Shown piece by piece: positions 24,385-31,695 of a DNA stretch of 31,856 bases. Each line of letters starts with the position of its first letter. The first letter of the stretch is position 1. Source of the DNA: Anaerolineales bacterium (GTDB taxonomy: Bacteria > Chloroflexota > Anaerolineae > Anaerolineales > Villigracilaceae); NCBI GenBank assembly GCA_020847355.1, contig JADLCG010000027.1:1-31856 (forward strand), read 5' to 3'. Made by a program: the position numbers and the translations under genes. Under the pieces are notes generated by a model. It saw only the letters and a list, made by a program, of their open reading frames with translations. It had not been told where the DNA came from and did not search any database.

Positions 24385-26370
24385 ATGTCTTCGGAACTTG
24401 TGGGTCAAATTTTATTAAATCAATACCGCGTGGATGAGCATATCCGCTCCACGCCATTCGGCGATTTATACCGCGCCACCGATACGCGCAATAATAAATA
24501 TCTCGGCTTAACCCAACTGCCCAAAAGCGCCTCAAACAACAGCGAAGTTATCAAAGAATTGGAAAATATTGCGGGGCAACTTCGCAATATGACCATCCCA
24601 AATGTTGCCGCCTATCACGGAGTCTTTCAAACGCCGCAACATGCTTTCCTACTCGAAGATTGGATTGATGGACCAACTCTGCGCGATGTCTTGAACAAGA
24701 ATCCAGTCACTGTTCAGGAAGCGCTGATATTTACGAAAGCGCTTTGCAACATCCTCGAATCTCTACACAAACGAAACTTCTTGTATCTCAATCTCATTCC
24801 CGAGTTTGTTCACGTCAATCAACAAGGCGAAATTTTCTTAAGTGGGCTAATGGGTTGCGGTCTAAACGGTGAAAAAAACTTCACCACGCTGAACAAATTC
24901 TCGCACTTGCATCTTGCGCCCGAGCAATTCACCGGTCAAGCGCTCTCCCCCGCCAGCGATATTTATTCGCTCGCCATCCTCATTTACCAACTCACCACCG
25001 GCGCGTGGATCAACGGCAAAGCCGCCCCCAAAACCAGCGAGGCAATTCGCAAAGCCCAACTTGAAAATATTCCGCCCGCGCCGATCAGCCTCAACCCAAG
25101 CATTCCTGATAATTTTTCGCGCATGACGCTCTGGGCGCTTCGTAAAAAACCGGAAGATAGACTCAAAACCACAACTGAGCTTTTATCTTCTTTGACTCTC
25201 GCCGCCCAAACAAGCGTGGATGCGATTCCGCCTCAGATCACGCCGCAGGCGGGTCCGGTCACTTGGGCATTGCTGAACGAATGGCAGTTTCTCCCTACTC
25301 TTAAACCAAATCTCATCGCGCAAGACCTGCCCCCTTTACACGACCGCCTCGCCAATCTTGACGAGCCAAAATCCAAAAAGCAGATTTCACGAAATCGCTT
25401 CGTGCCAATTTTCCTATTCTTATTGATCGCTGGATTTGCTTCGCTCTTTTGGTTTGTAAAGCCCGCGCCAGTCATCGTCCCAACGCCGATTCAAGTTACG
25501 CCCTTCGTCGCGGATTTCACCGCCGAACCCAGCATTACCCCCTCCCCTAGACCCACGCTGGAAAACGGCGGACGAATCGCCTACACTTGCACGCGGGGAG
25601 ATTACAACCAAATCTGCATGGTCAATCGTGACGGCACAAATCCCATTCAATTGACGGATATGGACGCCAGCAACTATTACCCGATCTTCACGCCCGACGG
25701 CGCTTCGCTACTTTTCGCCTCCAACCGTAACGGGGCTTTTGATTTATATCTTTTACAATTCTCCGCAAAGCAACTCATCCAATTGACGCAAAACGTCGGC
25801 AATGTGATCTCGCCAGATTATTCGCCAGACGGTCGGCAAATTGTCTTCGCCAATAAAGTTGGCGAAGAAAAAACTGCGATTTGGATGGTCAACGCGGATG
25901 GGTTGAATCCGCGCTTGGTGTACGCCGGCGTAGATGAAATCGTGGCTGTCGCTTGGTCGCCGAATGGCGAAAAAATCGCCTACGCCATGTCTATTGGCGT
26001 GCCGCAAGAATATGAAATTTTCATCATGGATACAAACGGTAAAAATCATGCGCGCGTTTCAGAGGGGTTACAAGGCATTGGCGGCAGTATTGATTGGGCG
26101 CCAGACGGCAGGAATCTATTAATCTACGCCGGTCCATATAACGATAAAGACATCTTCAAATTAGATATTAACACGCTGGCGGTTACGCAATTGACTGACG
26201 GCGGAAATAACGCAGGCGGAGCGTATTCGCCGGATGGAAAATACATCGTCTTCAATTCGCTCAGAAACGACGATCAAGCCGATTTATACATTATGCGCGC
26301 CGACGGAACCAACCAAGTGCAACTGACGAATAATCCAGAACCAGATTGGGGAGCAAGTTGGATCGAATAA
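24385..26370 (+). CDS. Pseudokinase - transmembrane - TolB-type beta-propeller receptor
   Basis: This 661-residue protein has three parts. Residues 12-270 have the shape of a bacterial Ser/Thr kinase. However, the Gly loop is degenerate (RSTPFGDLY), the ATP lysine is missing, the HRDLKPEN loop reads YLNLIPEF (no Asp, Lys or Asn), and the DFG position reads SGL. Only structural motifs such as APEQ (178-181) and SDIYSLAILIY remain. A single membrane helix spans about 339-359, followed by a Pro/Thr linker. Residues 395-661 form a TolB/WD40-like propeller with repeated 'SPDGxxI' blades, probably outside the cell. Catalysis is unlikely; it may act as a scaffold or ligand-responsive binder. The start at 24385 is preceded by a -10-like box and lacks a close Shine-Dalgarno. 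Confidence 0.9.
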   Translation: MSSELVGQILLNQYRVDEHIRSTPFGDLYRATDTRNNKYLGLTQLPKSASNNSEVIKELENIAGQLRNMTIPNVAAYHGVFQTPQHAFLLEDWIDGPTLRDVLNKNPVTVQEALIFTKALCNILESLHKRNFLYLNLIPEFVHVNQQGEIFLSGLMGCGLNGEKNFTTLNKFSHLHLAPEQFTGQALSPASDIYSLAILIYQLTTGAWINGKAAPKTSEAIRKAQLENIPPAPISLNPSIPDNFSRMTLWALRKKPEDRLKTTTELLSSLTLAAQTSVDAIPPQITPQAGPVTWALLNEWQFLPTLKPNLIAQDLPPLHDRLANLDEPKSKKQISRNRFVPIFLFLLIAGFASLFWFVKPAPVIVPTPIQVTPFVADFTAEPSITPSPRPTLENGGRIAYTCTRGDYNQICMVNRDGTNPIQLTDMDASNYYPIFTPDGASLLFASNRNGAFDLYLLQFSAKQLIQLTQNVGNVISPDYSPDGRQIVFANKVGEEKTAIWMVNADGLNPRLVYAGVDEIVAVAWSPNGEKIAYAMSIGVPQEYEIFIMDTNGKNHARVSEGLQGIGGSIDWAPDGRNLLIYAGPYNDKDIFKLDINTLAVTQLTDGGNNAGGAYSPDGKYIVFNSLRNDDQADLYIMRADGTNQVQLTNNPEPDWGASWIE

Positions 26371-26655
26371 GGCGGAGAAAATGTAAAAGTAAAGCGGAAC
26401 AATTTACAGCTAGGCAGGGACGTTTCAGTCCGATAAAGTTTCGGCAACTCCAATTCCAAAATATGATTTTTATAACTTCAAGGGGGGATTTCAATCACAA
26501 ATTTGTATATTTTCAACCAAAACTTGCGCGCCTGAAAACCTTTACATGTGGTTTTTTTAATGTATGATTGACTTATCAATGGCGTTTTTCGCGGCTCGTC
26601 CACCGCGGGAGGCGCTGTTCATCTTTAATCCCTGTATTGAAAGGAAGTTTTATGA
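26371..26655. other. 285-base intergenic region with promoter, GC hairpin and a lone repeat-like segment
   Basis: No gene is seen here. At 26422-26448 lies a 27-base segment that begins GTTTCAGTC and ends GGCAAC, with a weak internal inverted repeat; it resembles a CRISPR repeat but occurs once. A candidate promoter is at 26541-26568. A small GC stem (26590-26594 with 26603-26607) falls in the predicted leader of the SET gene. Confidence 0.5.
26541..26568 (+). promoter_or_regulatory. Candidate promoter of the SET-domain gene
   Basis: TTTACA (26541-26546) and TATGAT (26563-26568) are 16 bases apart, close to the housekeeping sigma consensus. The predicted start lies near 26575, giving a leader of about 80 bases that contains a GC-rich hairpin and the AAGGAAG ribosome site. 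Confidence 0.5.
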
Positions 26656-27246
26656 ATGTCCAAGCAACCAAGTTCTTATCTGTCTTCTAAGTTGGAAGGT
26701 CGCCTGAAAGCCGATAAAAGCGGAAACAGCATTTTTGCAATTACGCCCATTAACAAGGGTGAGTTGATTGCCGTTTTCGGCGGCGTTGTATATGAATGGG
26801 AGACCTTTATCCACCTACCCGAACGTGAGCGTATGTTATGCATCCAAGTCGAAGATCGTCATTTCTTGGTGCCGCGCCCCATTGGTGAGGGAGATTATGT
26901 CAATCACTCGTGCAATCCGAATGCAGGTCTTTCGGGCCAGATTGGACTAGTTGCCATGCGCGACATCCGAATCGGCGAGGAAGTTTGTTTTGATTACGCC
27001 ATGAGCGATACGATGGCGTATGATGAATTTGAATGTTTATGCGGCGCGCCCACTTGTCGCGGTCAGGTTGGCGGAAATGACTGGAAGCGCCCCGAACTGC
27101 AAAAACGCTACGCAGGTTATTTTGCTCCGCACGTTCAGCGCAAAATAGACGCGCAGAAAGCCGAGCAAAAAGCTTTCGCCAAAGCCTTACGCTCGACCAA
27201 GACGCAAAAATTTGGGACAAAAGTTGCCGCCCCAATTTACAAGTAA
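26656..27246 (+). CDS. SET-domain lysine methyltransferase-like protein
   Basis: This 196-residue protein carries a compact SET domain (about 12-117), the fold that methylates protein lysines with S-adenosylmethionine. The pseudoknot motifs are intact: NHSCNPN at 83-89 and EEVCFDYA at 108-115. A post-SET zinc motif follows, with Cys127, Cys129 and Cys134 (CxCx4C). The C-terminal 50 residues are rich in Lys, Gln and Ala and may bind nucleic acid or partner protein. AAGGAAG precedes the start; an out-of-frame ATG four bases upstream opens only 12 codons. The gene stands alone between a promoter and a terminator. SET genes are far more common in eukaryotes than in bacteria, so acquisition by transfer is possible. 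The target protein is unknown. Confidence 0.92.
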   Translation: MSKQPSSYLSSKLEGRLKADKSGNSIFAITPINKGELIAVFGGVVYEWETFIHLPERERMLCIQVEDRHFLVPRPIGEGDYVNHSCNPNAGLSGQIGLVAMRDIRIGEEVCFDYAMSDTMAYDEFECLCGAPTCRGQVGGNDWKRPELQKRYAGYFAPHVQRKIDAQKAEQKAFAKALRSTKTQKFGTKVAAPIYK

Positions 27247-27255
27247 GTGAAGCAT

Positions 27256-27287
27256 AAAAAAGCCTTGTGAAATCACAAGGCTTTTTT
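27256..27287. terminator. Bidirectional rho-independent terminator
   Basis: A 15-base stem (27256-27270 with 27273-27287) has A-runs and T-runs at its ends and a two-base loop. It lies between the converging SET and pckA genes and can stop transcription in both directions. Confidence 0.92.
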
Positions 27288-27307
27288 TATTTAACACAGG
27301 TTTTGCT

Positions 27308-28948
27308 TTAGGCTTTCGGACCGGCTTCGGCAATCTCTTTCGGAGAACGATCCGCATACTTTGCGAAGTTATCTATAAAGCGTTTGGCTAGCTCTTTATA
27401 GTTTTTTGTATATGCGGATTTATCCGCCCAGGATGAAGACGGGTCTAACACTTCCGCCGGCACGTCTGGGCAGGTTGTCGGCGTTTCGTAGCCGAAAACT
27501 GGATCAACGCTAAATTTTGCGCCATTGAGCTTTCCGCTCAATACGGCGGCTAACAAAGCGCGGGTATGCTTGATCGAAATCCGCTTGCCGACTCCATAAG
27601 GACCGCCCACCCAGCCGGTGTTCACCAGCCAACAAGTCACGTTATGTTGTTCAATGTTTTTCTTGAGCAATTCCGCATATTTGGAAGGATGGTGGATCAT
27701 AAAGGGCGCGCCGAAACAAGCGCTGAACGTCGCCTGCGGCTCTTTGCCTAGCCCGGCTTCCGTGCCAGCTAATTTGGAGGTATAGCCGGAAATAAATTGG
27801 TACAAAGCTTGATTCGTATTCAACTTAGCGATCGGGGGCATTACGCCAGTAGCGTCACAAGTGAGGAAGATGATGTTCTTCGGGTGTCCAGCGGATTTTT
27901 CCGGAACGGCGTTATTGATAAATTCTAATGGGTAAGATGCGCGGGTGTTTTCGGTGAGCGAATCGTCGTTCAAGTCAATTTGCCTGGTCGCTTCGTCATA
28001 AGGGACATTTTCAAGGACTGTTCCAAAACGGTGCGTGGTGGCGAAAATCTCAGGCTCAGCCGAGGCGGATAAACCGATTGTCTTAGCATAGCAACCGCCT
28101 TCAAAGTTGAAAATGCCGTTCGCGCTCCAACCATGTTCATCGTCGCCAACGAGACGGCGCGAAGGGTCGGCAGAAAGAGTGGTTTTGCCAGTGCCGCTCA
28201 ATCCAAAAAACAGGGCGACATCATCTTTATCGTCTGGATTTACGTTAGCGGAACAGTGCATCGGCATTACGCCCTTAAGCGGCAAAATATAATTCAACAC
28301 GGAGAAGATACATTTTTTCACTTCGCCGGCGTATTGCGTATTGCCGATAATGATCAATTTCTTTTCAAAGGAAACCAGAATAAACGTCTCACTGCGCGTG
28401 CCGTCATCTTCCGGCGAGGCTTTGAAAGCGGGCAAGTCCAGCACGGTAAATTCAGGGATAAAGTTCTGATATTCTTCCAGCGTTTGCGGTTCCAAAAACA
28501 TGTTGCGGATGAAGTGTGAGTGCCAGGCGTATTCAGTCACGAAGCGCACCGCCAAACGATGCGCCGAATCGGCGCCTGCGTATACATCCTGCACAAAGAC
28601 ATCTTTGCCTTTGACGAATGCTTTCATCTTTTCAAACAAAGCGTCAAACTTGGTTTCCTCAAAAGGCTTATTTTGACCCCACCAAATATTGCCTTCAGAA
28701 TCAACATGCTTGACGATAAATTTATCATTAGCGCTACGCCCCGTGTGCTTGCCAGTGTGCGCCACAAACGGACCTTCCAGCGCGAGGTGTCCTTCGCGGC
28801 GACAGATCGCTTCTTCAACTAAGGACTCAGTCGCCAAGTTCCAATAGGCATTCACATCGGTAATGCCCACTTTAGCAAGATCGTATTTTGCCTTGCGGGC
28901 TTGGGCAACAGATTGTGCCGGGGAAGTCAAATTTTGAGAATTGGTCAT
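27308..28948 (-). CDS. pckA: Phosphoenolpyruvate carboxykinase (ATP)
   Basis: This cytosolic enzyme converts oxaloacetate and ATP to phosphoenolpyruvate, CO2 and ADP, the entry step of gluconeogenesis. The 546-residue sequence is full length. Family blocks are TGKHTGRSANDKF (65-77), the P-loop GLSGTGKTT (249-257) and the metal-binding LVGDDEHGWS (266-275). The ATP-dependent type is clear from the GLSGTGKTT kinase-1a signature and the length. AAAGGAG lies ahead of the ATG. The leader holds a terminator-like hairpin at 28981-29019 that could control expression or simply end the upstream transcript. Confidence 0.97.
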   Translation of the reverse strand: MTNSQNLTSPAQSVAQARKAKYDLAKVGITDVNAYWNLATESLVEEAICRREGHLALEGPFVAHTGKHTGRSANDKFIVKHVDSEGNIWWGQNKPFEETKFDALFEKMKAFVKGKDVFVQDVYAGADSAHRLAVRFVTEYAWHSHFIRNMFLEPQTLEEYQNFIPEFTVLDLPAFKASPEDDGTRSETFILVSFEKKLIIIGNTQYAGEVKKCIFSVLNYILPLKGVMPMHCSANVNPDDKDDVALFFGLSGTGKTTLSADPSRRLVGDDEHGWSANGIFNFEGGCYAKTIGLSASAEPEIFATTHRFGTVLENVPYDEATRQIDLNDDSLTENTRASYPLEFINNAVPEKSAGHPKNIIFLTCDATGVMPPIAKLNTNQALYQFISGYTSKLAGTEAGLGKEPQATFSACFGAPFMIHHPSKYAELLKKNIEQHNVTCWLVNTGWVGGPYGVGKRISIKHTRALLAAVLSGKLNGAKFSVDPVFGYETPTTCPDVPAEVLDPSSSWADKSAYTKNYKELAKRFIDNFAKYADRSPKEIAEAGPKA

Positions 28949-28980
28949 AAACGCTCCTTTTATTTCTGAAATTTAGAGTT

Positions 28981-29019
28981 AAAACACAAAATCTGGTCAA
29001 AGCTAAATTTTGACCAGAT
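28981..29019 (-). terminator. Terminator-like hairpin ahead of pckA
   Basis: On the minus strand, a perfect 11-base stem (29009-29019 with 28991-29001) and a seven-base loop are followed by a T-rich run (complement of 28981-28990). It lies about 90 bases after the phospholipase D-like gene and 32 bases before the pckA ATG. It may end the upstream transcript or act as a leader attenuator or operator. Confidence 0.6.
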
Positions 29020-29084
29020 GTGTCGGCAGACCTGTGAAAACAGCGAAGCGATTCAGCCGAATAGTCAGCAGGTTCATAGGGTTA

Positions 29085-29090
29085 ATTATA
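29085..29090 (-). promoter_or_regulatory. Possible -10 box of pckA
   Basis: TATAAT on the minus strand lies 18 bases after the end of the upstream gene; no good -35 box is seen. If used, the pckA leader is about 130 bases long and includes the terminator-like hairpin. Confidence 0.35.
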
Positions 29091-29107
29091 CACAGCGAAA
29101 CTATCAA

Positions 29108-30355
29108 TTACTCGCAAGTAACCGAAGCCTGAGGGACTTCTTTTGCTAAAAGCCAGTTTTTTTCAAATTCTTGTACGTACAATGCCGCAATTTCAGGATT
29201 ATCTAAAATGACAACGTTTTCATCATTTTCTTCGTCCGCGCTGGAAGAGTAATTCAGGGAACCAGTGACAACAATTGCGTTGTCAATAATTATGATTTTA
29301 TCGTGCAAAAAACTGCTCTCGTTGCCATCGCGGCGCACATTCACGCCCGCGCAAATGAAAGTTTTCAATTCCGAGCCGGCGCTATTGCTTCCAAAAGTTT
29401 CATAAATGCCTTTTAAGTCCACGCCGGCTTTAGCGCGGTCAATCATCGCCTGCGCCAGCGGATAATCCGTAAAGCTGAACGCCAAAAAGCGGATGCTCGT
29501 TTTCGCGTCTTTGACGAGCGCAATCAACTTATCCACCGCACGGTCTTCGGCTGAAAATAAAATTTGAATTGGCGTACCGTCCAAAATTGCCCACTGCGTA
29601 TTGACCGTTGAAGGCGCGCGCGGACCGAATTGCCCGCTCCACATTTCTTGAAATTCGCGCTCGTAAATATAAGCAATATCCCTAGAACGAATCACCAACA
29701 CATTATTGTTTTGCTTGAAAATTCCATTGACGGTGATATTGGTTGAGCCAGTCCAGACGATCTCTTGATCAAAGATCCAAAACTTATTGTGCATCAAGGA
29801 AGTGCGCCCGTCATCTTTAAGCTCGATGCCGGCTTGCGCCAACATGGCAAATTGACCTCGCCCGGGTTGCGTATCATAGTTCAAGCCATTTTTATCGTCC
29901 GCCATCCACTTTACGTCCACGCCGCGATTCTTAGCGTTAATCAAAGCCTGCGCTACCGGCGTTAGATTAAACTCAAACGAAGCGATGTGAATACTACTTT
30001 GCGCCGCGTCAATTAAATGAATTATTTTTTCTTCAATCGAACCGGCTATATTTTCGGGGTCATTAATCACGAGCGGATCGGTGAAATAAACCTCCCACCA
30101 TTGCGCGGCAACAGGCGCCGTGAGAGGGATTTCAGTAACGACAAACGGAGTCGGCGTAACGATAAACGGCGTATCGGTAACAGGCACAATCACGTTCGGC
30201 GTTTCTGTAATTGGAATAATAAAAGGCGGCGGCGTTTCCGTAATATAAAAAGGGATTTGCGTAACCGCCTGCGCATAAGGCGTGCTGAATTGATCCACCG
30301 GCGCGCAAGCGGCAAGCATGAGCAGAAGCAACGACCAGCTAAATAAGCGTTTCAT
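29108..30355 (-). CDS. Lipoprotein phospholipase D-like enzyme
   Basis: This 415-residue secreted protein is anchored through a lipobox (LAAC, Cys17). A long linker (about 33-78) repeats the pattern ITETP/VTDTP/VTPTP. Two phospholipase D modules follow, each with an HxK motif: His189-Lys191 in HNKFWIFD and His351-Lys353 in HDKIIIID, with GSTN and GSLNYS after them. The two-module build and size match the PLD-type nucleases and phosphodiesterases; lipid or nucleic acid substrate is undecided. ATG 30355 is preferred over TTG 30358. No Shine-Dalgarno is present, but TATATT ends seven bases before the ATG, so the message may be leaderless. It follows fabD by 40 bases but looks functionally unrelated. 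Confidence 0.92.
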   Translation of the reverse strand: MKRLFSWSLLLLMLAACAPVDQFSTPYAQAVTQIPFYITETPPPFIIPITETPNVIVPVTDTPFIVTPTPFVVTEIPLTAPVAAQWWEVYFTDPLVINDPENIAGSIEEKIIHLIDAAQSSIHIASFEFNLTPVAQALINAKNRGVDVKWMADDKNGLNYDTQPGRGQFAMLAQAGIELKDDGRTSLMHNKFWIFDQEIVWTGSTNITVNGIFKQNNNVLVIRSRDIAYIYEREFQEMWSGQFGPRAPSTVNTQWAILDGTPIQILFSAEDRAVDKLIALVKDAKTSIRFLAFSFTDYPLAQAMIDRAKAGVDLKGIYETFGSNSAGSELKTFICAGVNVRRDGNESSFLHDKIIIIDNAIVVTGSLNYSSSADEENDENVVILDNPEIAALYVQEFEKNWLLAKEVPQASVTCE

Positions 30356-30362
30356 CAAGTTA

Positions 30363-30368
30363 AATATA
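30363..30368 (-). promoter_or_regulatory. Possible -10 box of the PLD-like gene
   Basis: TATATT on the minus strand ends seven bases before ATG 30355 and overlaps the foot of the hairpin at 30364-30392. No -35 box is clear. It suggests a leaderless message. Confidence 0.3.
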
Positions 30369-30392
30369 CTGCGCTATTCGAGCGCGGTATAT
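30364..30392 (-). terminator. Hairpin after fabD
   Basis: Arms 30364-30375 and 30381-30392 pair over 12 bases with one mismatch and a five-base loop. It lies three bases after the fabD stop. The T-run behind it on the minus strand is short, so it may be a weak terminator or an operator of the next gene. Confidence 0.45.
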
Positions 30393-30395
30393 CTA

Positions 30396-31337
30396 TTATT
30401 CTAAATTGGAGAAATCTTGCGGCGTTCCCAGCGGATATGAAACTGCGCCATCCGCAATTCGTTTGATCAACCCGCCCAGCACCGAACCCGCGCCAACTTC
30501 CAGATAAGTATTAATTCCCTGCGCCGACATATACTTGACCGATTCAGTCCAGCGCACGCGCGATTGCATTTGATCCATCAAGTCGGCGCGCGCGGCAGAC
30601 GCACCTGCCAACGGCTGGGCATGGACATTGCCAACGACGGGGATTTGCAACGCTGAAAAATTCGCTTGGTTGACGGCATCGTTCCATTCAGTTTGAATCG
30701 AATCCATCAACGGGGAATGCGCGGCTATCGAAACCGCTAAAGGCACGGCGCGTTTCGCACCTGCCGCTTTCGCGCCGCTCATGGCTCTTTCCACTGCGGC
30801 TTTCGCGCCAGAGATCACGACCTGCCCGGGGCAGTTATCATTGGCAACTTGAACCAACTCCCCTTCCGCGCTGGCGGAGGCGCAAACTGCGTCTAATGTG
30901 GGAATATCCACGCCTAAAATTGCCGCCATGCCGCCCGGAGCAAGTTCGCCGGCGCGCTTCATCAATTCGCCGCGCTTGCGGACGAGGCGCAAGCCATCGG
31001 CGAAGGAAAGCGCTCCAGCGGCGGCGAGAGCCGATAACTCGCCGAGGGAATGCCCGGCAAGCAGAGCAGGCTTGAGGTCCGGGTGAAGATGCGTGAAGGC
31101 GCGGAAAGCCGCCATTGAATGTAAAAAGAGCGCGGGCTGAGTATTGATCGTCTCGTTCAATTCTTCCGAAGCGCCTTCAGTCATCAATTTGGAAAGCGCG
31201 AAGCCAAGAATTGCATCGGCTTCTTCAAAGGTTTGCTTGACGATTGGATAGGCTTCGGCGAGTTCCTTGCCCATGCCGATAGTTTGCGAGCCTTGCCCGG
31301 GGAAAACGAACGCGGTTGTTGATAAATTGATTTTCAT
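30396..31337 (-). CDS. fabD: Malonyl-CoA:ACP transacylase
   Basis: FabD loads malonyl groups onto acyl carrier protein for fatty-acid synthesis in the cytosol. The 313-residue protein has GQGSQ (14-18), the nucleophile Ser97 in GHSLGE, the catalytic histidine in the AAHSPLM block and the terminal EVGAGSVLGGLI block. The start is ATG 31337, preceded by GGAGAT; the frame is open to 31382, but those extra codons would lie inside a terminator hairpin. It follows rpmF by 57 bases. rpmF is next to fatty-acid genes in many bacteria, which supports both calls. Confidence 0.96.
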   Translation of the reverse strand: MKINLSTTAFVFPGQGSQTIGMGKELAEAYPIVKQTFEEADAILGFALSKLMTEGASEELNETINTQPALFLHSMAAFRAFTHLHPDLKPALLAGHSLGELSALAAAGALSFADGLRLVRKRGELMKRAGELAPGGMAAILGVDIPTLDAVCASASAEGELVQVANDNCPGQVVISGAKAAVERAMSGAKAAGAKRAVPLAVSIAAHSPLMDSIQTEWNDAVNQANFSALQIPVVGNVHAQPLAGASAARADLMDQMQSRVRWTESVKYMSAQGINTYLEVGAGSVLGGLIKRIADGAVSYPLGTPQDFSNLE

Positions 31338-31352
31338 ATAATCTCCACGCTG

Positions 31353-31390
31353 ATTAAAACACAAACGGGTCGTGATTGTCACGACCCGTT
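31353..31390 (-). terminator. Rho-independent terminator between rpmF and fabD
   Basis: On the minus strand a perfect 12-base GC-rich stem (31379-31390 with 31364-31375) and a three-base loop are followed by a T-rich run (complement of 31353-31363). It lies four bases after the rpmF stop. fabD must then rely on read-through or its own promoter, which I could not locate. Confidence 0.85.
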
Positions 31391-31394
31391 GAGT

Positions 31395-31595
31395 TTACTC
31401 GCTGGCTTTCTTTTCTTTTTTGACCTGAATAACTTCACGGCCATCATAAAAACCGCAACTGGAGCAAACGGTGTGCGGCAGGCGCATGGAGCCGCAGTTG
31501 GAGCAGGAAACAAGATTTCGCGCTACCAAAGCATCTTGTGAGCGGCGGCGATCGCGGCGGCCCTTGGAATGCTTGCGCTTGGGATGTGGGGTCAT
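31395..31595 (-). CDS. rpmF: Ribosomal protein bL32
   Basis: This is a 66-residue large-subunit ribosomal protein. The basic N-terminus PKRKHSKGRRDRRR matches the family's PKRKTSKSRRDKRR pattern, with a slightly longer MTPH start. A zinc ribbon is formed by Cys31, Cys34, Cys44 and Cys47, so this is the zinc-binding form. AAAGGAG lies ahead of the ATG. A near-consensus promoter and a leader hairpin are found upstream, and a terminator directly follows. Confidence 0.96.
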   Translation of the reverse strand: MTPHPKRKHSKGRRDRRRSQDALVARNLVSCSNCGSMRLPHTVCSSCGFYDGREVIQVKKEKKASE

Positions 31596-31619
31596 GGAAC
31601 TTTCTCCTTTTACATACAG

Positions 31620-31642
31620 CAGACGGGCGATCTGCCCGTCTG
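31620..31642 (-). repeat. Hairpin in the rpmF leader
   Basis: A perfect nine-base GC-rich stem (31620-31628 with 31634-31642) has a five-base loop. It falls in the predicted 65-base leader between the rpmF promoter and its ribosome site. No U-tract follows on the minus strand, so it is not a normal terminator; a regulatory leader structure is possible. Confidence 0.6.
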
Positions 31643-31666
31643 TTTGATTATGAACTAAGCGGGGGG

Positions 31667-31695
31667 ATTATATCGGCAGGCGGCGGATGCGTCAA
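31667..31695 (-). promoter_or_regulatory. Promoter of rpmF
   Basis: On the minus strand TTGACG (31695-31690) and TATAAT (31672-31667) are 17 bases apart, an almost perfect housekeeping sigma promoter. The -35 box overlaps the stop codon of the upstream gene. The transcript would start near 31660. Confidence 0.78.

Noticed and set aside
26422..26448. CRISPR array
   Set aside because: Only one repeat-like unit, with no spacers and no cas genes in the window.
31338..31382. Extended fabD start
   Set aside because: The extra codons lie inside a terminator hairpin, and a ribosome site precedes ATG 31337.
31620..31642. Plus-strand terminator
   Set aside because: No plus-strand gene ends here and the following T-run is weak; it fits better as a leader structure of rpmF.
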